The notes under the pieces: model-generated
Told to the model about the DNA's origin: nothing
The model's database searches: none
What the model saw: only the letters and a program-made list of their open reading frames with translations
Program-made: the position numbers and the translations under genes
Source of the DNA: Arthrobacter sp. D5-1
GTDB taxonomy: Bacteria > Actinomycetota > Actinomycetes > Actinomycetales > Micrococcaceae
Direction: 5' to 3'
Length of the DNA: 64,000 bases
Assembly: GCF_017357425.1 (NCBI RefSeq)
Contig: NZ_CP014571.1
Span: 4,216,001-4,280,000 of the forward strand
Part shown: in pieces, positions 58,638-64,000 of the stretch
How positions within the stretch are numbered: the first letter of the stretch is position 1
How the letters are laid out: every line of letters begins with the position of its first letter

Positions 58638-59411
58638 ATGATCGACCTCACCACTCTGGCTGACCTCACGCCTGGCATCTGTTCCGTGACTCTCCGCTCC
58701 CACGGGATTGACGAGGTGGTCCGCATTTCATCGAATGCGGGCCTGGCCGGCATCGAGTGGGGCACTGATGTGCACGTCAGCGATGCGGAGTCCGCGGCGC
58801 ACGCAAAGGGAGCAACTGAAGCAGCGGGACTCACGGTTCTCTCGCTCGGCTCGTACTACCGCTGCGGCGCCTTCGGGGATTTCGATCGGGTCCTGGACCT
58901 CGCTACGGCACTGGGCGCCCCGCGAATCCGGGTGTGGGCCGGCGAACAGGGTTCGGCCGGCGCCGGCCAGGAACACCGGGACGCGGTGGTGAAGGACACT
59001 CAGCGGATTGCGGATCTCGCGGCCGCCCGGGGTGTCGCCATCGCGTTTGAGTATCACGGCAACACCCTCACCGACTCCCCCGCCACCACCTTGGAGTTAC
59101 TGAACCGCGTGAACCATGCCAACGTCGGCACTTACTGGCAGCCCGCCGTCGGACTTTCAGACCAGCAGGCGCTGGAGTCCCTTCACGAAGTCCTCCCCCA
59201 CGTGGTGGGGGTGCACTGCTTCTCCTGGGGGCCGGTTGCCGAACGCTTCCCGCTGCGGAACCGGAAGTTGCTGTGGCAGACCGTCTCTGACGTCCTGCGC
59301 GGAAACGGCAAGGACCTGGACATCATGCTGGAGTTCGTCGAGGACGACCTTCCGGACAACGTCATCAACGATGCCTCGTTCCTCCACACCATCACCTTGG
59401 GCGAGGACTGA
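58638..59411 (+). CDS. Sugar phosphate isomerase/epimerase (xylose isomerase-like TIM barrel)
   Basis: 257-aa TIM-barrel protein of the AP-endonuclease-2/xylose-isomerase-like family. Metal-site segments include IEWGTDVHV, IAFEYHGNTLTDSP and VGVHCFSWGP, and a C-terminal MLEFVEDD Glu. It probably acts on a keto-sugar or sugar acid in the cytoplasm. It stands alone on its strand but carries the same LacI-type operator as the dehydrogenase operon 2.8 kb away. Confidence 0.85.
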   Translation: MIDLTTLADLTPGICSVTLRSHGIDEVVRISSNAGLAGIEWGTDVHVSDAESAAHAKGATEAAGLTVLSLGSYYRCGAFGDFDRVLDLATALGAPRIRVWAGEQGSAGAGQEHRDAVVKDTQRIADLAAARGVAIAFEYHGNTLTDSPATTLELLNRVNHANVGTYWQPAVGLSDQQALESLHEVLPHVVGVHCFSWGPVAERFPLRNRKLLWQTVSDVLRGNGKDLDIMLEFVEDDLPDNVINDASFLHTITLGED

Positions 59412-59430
59412 GGCCAACTACGTAACGCGG

Positions 59431-60207
59431 TTACGCAGCCCAGCCCCACCGGCCGAGCCATGATGCGCAGAGCGCCGGCCACTGATCAGCCCCGGCCGTT
59501 CCCGAAGCCAGGCCAATACCGTGGACGCCGTGCGGGAAGAGGTGCAGTTCCACCGGGACACCGGCCCGGCTGAGCGCGCCGGCATAAGCAAGGCTGTGGC
59601 TGATGGTGACGGATTGGTCGTCGGCCGTATGCCAGAGGAAAGCGGGCGGCGTTCTCGGCGTGACGTGAAGATCCGTTGAGAGCTCCCGCAGGACCCCAGG
59701 GGCGGCACCCGCTCCAGCGAGGTTGTCCACAGACCCCTGATGGACCGAATTCACGAACGAAATGACCGGATAGCAGAGAATGCTGAGGTCCGGCACAGCC
59801 TCCACGGTATCCAGCGAAGGATCACCGGTGGCTACCTCCACGGACAACGTGGACGCGAGATGTCCGCCGGCTGAAAATCCCAGGACGCCAACCCTCGACG
59901 CATCCACTTGCAGTCCGTGATCGCCGTTGCGGATCCACAGCATCGCCTGCTTGGCATCCACCAACGGGGCCGGGTGCTGTTCCGGCGCCACCCGATACCG
60001 CAGCACGAATGCGTGGATTCCCAATGAAGCCAGCCATTCACCCACGGGCTCGGCCTCGTGGTCTGCCTGCTTGGCGTATCCCCCGCCGGGAAGCACCAGG
60101 ATGGCCGGCGCGGCTTGGGCGGAACGCACGGCACCAGTGGAACGCTCGACGGCGGGAATCACCGTCAGCGCCCGGGGCGCCTGCGCTGGTGGCCCCGCCG
60201 TCGTCAT
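59431..60207 (-). CDS. Alpha/beta hydrolase, BD-FAE/acetyl-esterase type
   Basis: 258-aa esterase. The ILVLPGGGYAKQADHE oxyanion region and the nucleophile elbow GVLGFSAGGHLAS are clear, with a C-terminal HGVHGIGLA carrying the catalytic His. This matches acetyl-xylan-esterase-like hydrolases that deacetylate sugars. It overlaps the LacI regulator gene's end by 4 nt, so the two are co-transcribed, supporting a carbohydrate role. Confidence 0.87.
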   Translation of the reverse strand: MTTAGPPAQAPRALTVIPAVERSTGAVRSAQAAPAILVLPGGGYAKQADHEAEPVGEWLASLGIHAFVLRYRVAPEQHPAPLVDAKQAMLWIRNGDHGLQVDASRVGVLGFSAGGHLASTLSVEVATGDPSLDTVEAVPDLSILCYPVISFVNSVHQGSVDNLAGAGAAPGVLRELSTDLHVTPRTPPAFLWHTADDQSVTISHSLAYAGALSRAGVPVELHLFPHGVHGIGLASGTAGADQWPALCASWLGRWGWAA

Positions 60208-61241
60208 ACCTGTGATTCCACCGGAGTTTCGGTGCTGCGGCGGAGCTTGACCGCGCCACTGACGGGAGGAGTATCCGGATCTCCCGCAGCGAGCCGGCCA
60301 ATATCTTCGAGCGGCAGGTGCACGGTGGACAGTGCGGGCCGGAAGTCGCGCAGGGTTTCAATGTCGTCGAAACCGGCGATGGTGGCGTCGCGGGGAATCC
60401 ACACGCCCTCCGGCCGAAGGGCGGCGGTAACGCCGATGGCCATGACGTCATTGACGGCAAAGATGCAGAGGCGTTCCGCGGAGGACTTGATCCGTTCGGC
60501 AAGCGCCTGACCGGCTTCATACCCGCCGGCCCGGTTGAATCCAGTGCGGACCACCTCGGCGGCGGGCCTCCCAGCGTCCGCGAGCCCGCGCTGGAAACCG
60601 CGGACACGGTCGTCCGATGTGTAGAGACCCTCGGGTCCGGCAATGATCAGGAAAGCACCATCATGAGTGGCGGCCAATTCCGCAGCGAGGCCGGCAGCCA
60701 GTTCCTCGTTGGGGACTTTCACCACGTGGTAGCCCTCGCTCGTGGACGCGCCCACCACCGGATGGCCGACAACTCCCACATGACCGCCATTGCGGCAATA
60801 ACGGTCCAGCTCGGCGGCCAGCTCGGCATTTCCTTGCTTGTCCTCAGCCCGCACGGAACGCGAACCGGCAATGACAATCGAGTCGGCGCGACGCGCAGCG
60901 AAGGCTGCGACGGCTTCCTTTTCATCCGAAGGAGCCCCGGAGGTGGTGGCCAGGAGCACCATGCGGTTCTGCTGGCGGGCAGCTTCCTGGACTCCGCGGG
61001 CGATCGCAGAGAAATAGGGATCGGCGATGTCATGGACAACCAGTCCGATCAGGCCCGAACTCGACTTGGCCAACGCCTGCGCCTGCGCGTTGGGCACGTA
61101 GCCGAGCTTGTCGGCGGCCTCGCGGACGCGTTCGGCAATGTCCTCGGCGGGCTTACGGGACGAGCCGTTGAGGACCCTGGATGCGGTGGCCAGGGAAACC
61201 CCGGCCAAACGGGCAACTTCACTCAGTGTGCTGGCGGCCAC
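60204..61241 (-). CDS. LacI-family regulator of the carbohydrate cluster
   Basis: 345-aa LacI/GalR regulator. HTH TLSEVARLAGVSLATASRVL is at residues 5-24 and the effector domain ends TIAGFDDIETLRDFRPALST. AAGGAGG lies 5 nt before GTG 61241 and settles the start; upstream frame is ignored. It is divergent from the dehydrogenase operon and precedes the esterase. Three matching operators (58607, 61307, 61360) outline its likely regulon. Confidence 0.9.
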   Translation of the reverse strand: MAASTLSEVARLAGVSLATASRVLNGSSRKPAEDIAERVREAADKLGYVPNAQAQALAKSSSGLIGLVVHDIADPYFSAIARGVQEAARQQNRMVLLATTSGAPSDEKEAVAAFAARRADSIVIAGSRSVRAEDKQGNAELAAELDRYCRNGGHVGVVGHPVVGASTSEGYHVVKVPNEELAAGLAAELAATHDGAFLIIAGPEGLYTSDDRVRGFQRGLADAGRPAAEVVRTGFNRAGGYEAGQALAERIKSSAERLCIFAVNDVMAIGVTAALRPEGVWIPRDATIAGFDDIETLRDFRPALSTVHLPLEDIGRLAAGDPDTPPVSGAVKLRRSTETPVESQV

Positions 61242-61306
61242 GGGGCCCTCCTTGTCTGCAAGCGTCGGGACTGGCGCTAGGGAAATTATGTCAGTCTTCC
61301 GCGAGT

Positions 61307-61378
61307 TATGGGAAAGCGCTTGCCAATCCGGCGAGTCATGGTGCATGATCGATGACAACGGGAATGCGCTTTCCCATA
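61307..61378. promoter_or_regulatory. Two LacI-type operators between regulator and dehydrogenase operon
   Basis: TATGGGAAAGCGCTTGCC at 61307-61324 and GGGAATGCGCTTTCCCATA at 61360-61378 are inverted copies of one motif. Their centres are 50 bp apart, a distance that allows DNA looping. They lie in the divergent region between the LacI gene and the Gfo/Idh gene, and a third copy is at 58607. Confidence 0.75.
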
Positions 61379-61435
61379 CGAACTGCAAGCACCGGCTTCC
61401 GCACCGCGACCGGCACACAAGGCACTGGAGAAAAC

Positions 61436-62605
61436 ATGGGCTACGAAACAAAGACGATCCGCATCGCCATGAACGGCATCACCGGCCGTATGGGCTACCG
61501 CCAGCACCTGCTGCGGTCCATCCTCCCCATCCGCGACGCCGGCGGTTTCACCCTGGAAGACGGCACCAAGGTTCAGGTGGAGCCGATCCTCGTTGGCCGC
61601 AACGAAGCGAAGATCCGCGAACTCGCCGAACTCCACAAGGTCTCTGAATGGACCACCGACTTGGACGCCGTCATCGCCGATCCCACCGTTGACATCATCT
61701 TTGACGCTTCCATGACCAGCCTCCGCGCCGCCACCCTGAAAAAGGCCATGCGCGCCGGCAAGCACATCTTCACAGAGAAGCCGACGGCCGAGACCTTGGA
61801 AGAGGCCATCGAACTGGCACAGATCGGCAAGGACGCCGGCGTCACCGCGGGCGTGGTGCACGACAAGCTGTACCTCCCCGGCCTGGTGAAGCTCCGCCGT
61901 CTTGTGGACGAAGGCTTCTTCGGCCGCATCCTCTCCATCCGCGGCGAATTCGGCTACTGGGTCTTCGAAGGCGACGTCCAGGCTGCCCAGCGTCCGTCGT
62001 GGAACTACCGCAAGGAAGACGGCGGTGGAATGACCACGGACATGTTCTGCCACTGGAACTACGTCCTTGAAGGCATCATCGGCAAGGTCAAGAGCGTCAA
62101 CGCCAAGACCGCCACGCACATCCCCGCACGCTGGGACGAGGCCGGCAAGGAATACAAGGCCACCGCAGACGACGCCTCCTACGGCATCTTCGAGCTCGAA
62201 ACCCCGGGCGGCGACGACGTCATCGGCCAGATCAACTCCTCCTGGGCCGTCCGTGTCTACCGGGACGAACTGGTGGAGTTCCAGGTCGACGGCACGCACG
62301 GTTCCGCCGTCGCCGGTCTGAACAAGTGCGTTGCGCAGCAGCGCGCCCACACCCCCAAGCCCGTCTGGAACCCGGACCTGCCCGTCACCGAATCCTTCCG
62401 CAGCCAGTGGCAGGAAGTCCCCGCCAACGCTGAACTGGACAACGGCTTCAAGCTGCAGTGGGAAGAATTCCTGCGCGACGTCGTCGCAGGCCGTGAGCAC
62501 CGCTTCGGCCTGCTCTCCGCAGCCCGGGGCGTGCAGCTTGCCGAACTCGGCCTCCAGTCCTCGGCAGAGCGCCGCACCATCGACATCCCGGAGATCACCC
62601 TCTAA
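61436..62605 (+). CDS. Gfo/Idh/MocA-family oxidoreductase
   Basis: 389-aa NAD(P)-dependent sugar dehydrogenase. A Rossmann N-terminus (IRIAMNGITGRMGYRQHLL) is followed by the family FTEKPTAETLEEA motif with the catalytic lysine. The substrate domain has DGGGMTTDMFCHWNYVLEG. GGAG precedes ATG 61436 by 5 nt. It likely oxidises a sugar or glycoside to a keto intermediate handled by the TIM-barrel enzymes downstream. The stop overlaps the next start (TAATG). Confidence 0.87.
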   Translation: MGYETKTIRIAMNGITGRMGYRQHLLRSILPIRDAGGFTLEDGTKVQVEPILVGRNEAKIRELAELHKVSEWTTDLDAVIADPTVDIIFDASMTSLRAATLKKAMRAGKHIFTEKPTAETLEEAIELAQIGKDAGVTAGVVHDKLYLPGLVKLRRLVDEGFFGRILSIRGEFGYWVFEGDVQAAQRPSWNYRKEDGGGMTTDMFCHWNYVLEGIIGKVKSVNAKTATHIPARWDEAGKEYKATADDASYGIFELETPGGDDVIGQINSSWAVRVYRDELVEFQVDGTHGSAVAGLNKCVAQQRAHTPKPVWNPDLPVTESFRSQWQEVPANAELDNGFKLQWEEFLRDVVAGREHRFGLLSAARGVQLAELGLQSSAERRTIDIPEITL

Positions 62606-63819
62606 TGACGTCACTGATTCTTCCCACCGACGACGGCGGCACCCGCGAGTACCGCCTTCAGCCCGCCACCTCCTGGGTCAAGCCGACCGCTCCGCTGACG
62701 GCCCGCCGCGCCTACGCCGCAGCACACGTCATCCCCGAGGTTGCAGCCGACAACACCCCCGGCGCCCCCGCCCAGCTCGACTGGGACGCCACCCTGGCGT
62801 ACCGGCACGAGCTGTGGTCCTACGGCCTGGGCGTTGCCGACGCCATGGACACCGCGCAGCGCGGAATGGGCCTTGACTGGGCAGCCACCCAGCAGCTCAT
62901 CAAGCGCACGGGCGCGGAAGCCGCCTCCGTGGTGGCCGCGGGCAACGCCGCCATTACGGGCAAGTCGGTCCGCGACCTTGTTTCCTGCGGCGCCGGCACC
63001 GACCAGCTGGACATCGCTGCACTCCCTGCGGGGGCTGCAGGTATCCAGGCTGTCATCGACGCCTACCGCGAGCAGATCGCCGTCGTCAGTGAAGCCGGAC
63101 CCAAGGTCATCCTCATGGCCTCCCGGGCGCTGGCCAAGGTTGCCAACGGGGCCGACGACTACCTGCACGTCTACTCGACGCTCCTTCAGGAAGTTGACCA
63201 GCCGGTCATCCTGCACTGGCTGGGCACCATGTTCGACCCCGCGCTGGCAGGATACTGGGGTTCCGACGACGTCTCTGTCGCCACCGAAACTTTCCTCAGC
63301 CTCATCCGCGAGCACTCGGACAAGGTTGACGGCGTCAAGGTCTCGCTGCTGGATGCTTCCCATGAGGTCGCCCTCCGCGCCGACCTTCCGGAAGGCGTCC
63401 GCCTCTACACCGGTGACGACTTCAACTACCCGGAACTGATCGACGGCGACGAGACGCACCACTCGGACGCCCTGTTGGGCATCTTCGCTGCCATCTACCC
63501 GGCCGCTTCGGCCGCGTTGCAGAAGTACGACGCCGGCCAAGGTGCTGAAGGGCGCGCCATCCTGGACTCCACCCGTGAGCTGGGAAAGCACATCTTCAGC
63601 GCACCCACGTTCTATTACAAGACCGGCATTGCCTTCATGTCCTGGCTCAACGGTAAGCAGCCCGGTTTCCAGATGGTGGGCGGCCTGCACTCGGGCCGCT
63701 CGGTCCTGCACCTGGCCAAGACCTTTGAACTGGCAGATCAGGCCGGCTTGCTGAAGGACCCATCGCTGGCCGCGTTCCGGATGTCTGACTTCCTGCGGAT
63801 CAACGGGGTGGGAGCATGA
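62605..63819 (+). CDS. DUF993 / dihydrodipicolinate-synthase-family protein
   Basis: 404-aa protein of the DUF993 group, distantly related to dihydrodipicolinate synthase (class I aldolase TIM barrel). Segments include AGTDQLDIAALPAGAAGIQA, VILHWLGTMFDPALAGYWG, DGVKVSLLDASHEVALRADL (candidate Schiff-base lysine) and LYTGDDFNYPELIDGD. It may cleave or dehydrate a keto-sugar. It is coupled by 1 nt to the dehydrogenase and by 4 nt to the next isomerase. Confidence 0.83.
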   Translation: MTSLILPTDDGGTREYRLQPATSWVKPTAPLTARRAYAAAHVIPEVAADNTPGAPAQLDWDATLAYRHELWSYGLGVADAMDTAQRGMGLDWAATQQLIKRTGAEAASVVAAGNAAITGKSVRDLVSCGAGTDQLDIAALPAGAAGIQAVIDAYREQIAVVSEAGPKVILMASRALAKVANGADDYLHVYSTLLQEVDQPVILHWLGTMFDPALAGYWGSDDVSVATETFLSLIREHSDKVDGVKVSLLDASHEVALRADLPEGVRLYTGDDFNYPELIDGDETHHSDALLGIFAAIYPAASAALQKYDAGQGAEGRAILDSTRELGKHIFSAPTFYYKTGIAFMSWLNGKQPGFQMVGGLHSGRSVLHLAKTFELADQAGLLKDPSLAAFRMSDFLRINGVGA

Positions 63820-64000
63820 GCGACTTTTCCCGGCTGTCACTGAACAGCGCCACCACCAAGAAATGGACCTTGTCCGAGGCCGTGGATGGTTGTGCCCGAG
63901 CCGGCATCCCCGCAATCGGACCGTGGCGTGACCGCGTGGCCGAGGCCGGACTGGACAAGGCAGCCAAGCTCATCAAGGACGCGGGCCTCCGGGTTTCCTC
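63816..64000 (+). CDS. Sugar phosphate isomerase/epimerase, partial (runs off window)
   Basis: First 61 residues of a TIM-barrel isomerase/epimerase: it opens MSDFSRLSLNSATTKKWTLS and continues through GIPAIGPWRDRVAEAGL. GGGAG lies 4 nt before ATG 63816, which overlaps the DUF993 stop. It is the third gene of the LacI-controlled operon. The C-terminus lies beyond the window, so completeness cannot be judged. Confidence 0.8.
   Translation, partial: MSDFSRLSLNSATTKKWTLSEAVDGCARAGIPAIGPWRDRVAEAGLDKAAKLIKDAGLRVS

Noticed and set aside
61286..62614. Long leftward open frame (442 codons)
   Set aside because: Antisense to the Gfo/Idh gene and extends across the LacI operators.
62611..63915. Long leftward open frame (434 codons)
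   Set aside because: Antisense to the DUF993 gene with no domain and no ribosome site.

Overview
The window is high-GC actinobacterial chromosome. Gene content and style point to the Micrococcaceae, most likely Arthrobacter or Paenarthrobacter. The reasons are the SAM-IV-type riboswitch in front of a MetZ gene, a DtxR/IdeR iron box, a bifunctional-type dCTP deaminase, a fused MrpA/B antiporter operon, DUF4235 and DUF993 proteins, an AbiEi/DUF559-like protein and frequent GTG starts. I cannot name a species from sequence alone. There is no transposase, prophage, CRISPR array or rRNA; one tRNA-Gly(CCC) is present.

Layout. 0-0.7 kb: LysE exporter. 1.1-5.8 kb: a uridine/nucleoside module, with a LacI-type repressor divergent from nucleoside hydrolase, MFS transporter and ribokinase, closed by a perfect 22-bp hairpin. 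5.8-6.9 kb: TetR regulator divergent from a two-TM protein. 7-12.1 kb: LMW tyrosine phosphatase coupled to an unusual P-loop kinase/PabB fusion, cardiolipin synthase, PabC. 12.4-14.6 kb: amino-acid permease and an AhpD-like protein. 14.7-18.7 kb: a tightly overlapping three-gene operon of flavin monooxygenase, histidine-ammonia-lyase-like protein lacking the MIO triad, and cysteine-synthase-like enzyme. 18.8-23.3 kb: SulP transporter, SAM riboswitch, DUF1737, rhodanese, MetZ and a membrane protein. 23.3-26.1 kb: GCS2-type carboxylate-amine ligase and an XRE-MurA fusion. 26.3-27.9 kb: WXG100/DUF6973-like putative toxin overlapping a lipoprotein.

27.9-31.5 kb: an iron-box-controlled siderophore region (SIP reductase divergent from an Ntn acylase and an IucB/MbtK-like acyltransferase). 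31.5-34.7 kb: thiamin-precursor ECF transporter YkoEDC under a TPP riboswitch. 35-35.9 kb: Nudix hydrolase, DUF4235. 36-42.4 kb: Mrp Na+/H+ antiporter operon. 42.6-45.7 kb: UMF1-type MFS and a KhtTU-like K+/H+ antiporter. 45.7-47 kb: an AbiEi/DUF559 gene bracketed by REP-like palindromes. 47-52 kb: dCTP deaminase, then two secreted proteins (CAP and D,D-carboxypeptidase) sharing one C-terminal propeller module, with an SRPBCC protein between them. 52-54.1 kb: tRNA-Gly, SnoaL-like protein, a 44-aa basic protein coupled to an alanine-dehydrogenase/carboxyethylornithine-synthase-like enzyme. 54.2-58.5 kb: MFS with divergent LysR; SDR with divergent ArsR; a frameshifted GNAT.

58.6-64 kb: a carbohydrate-type catabolic region (two TIM-barrel isomerases, esterase, LacI regulator, Gfo/Idh/MocA dehydrogenase, DUF993 protein). 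One operator motif, GGGAAAGCGCATTCCC and near variants, occurs in front of both the first isomerase and the dehydrogenase operon and ties the region into one likely regulon. The last gene runs off the window.

Strongest candidates for something new are the MIO-less lyase operon at 14.7-18.7 kb, the WXG100 toxin/lipoprotein pair at 26.3-27.9 kb, the iron-regulated acylase/acyltransferase pair at 28.7-31.5 kb and the two enzyme fusions (kinase-PabB, XRE-MurA). Functions of these as systems are inference.
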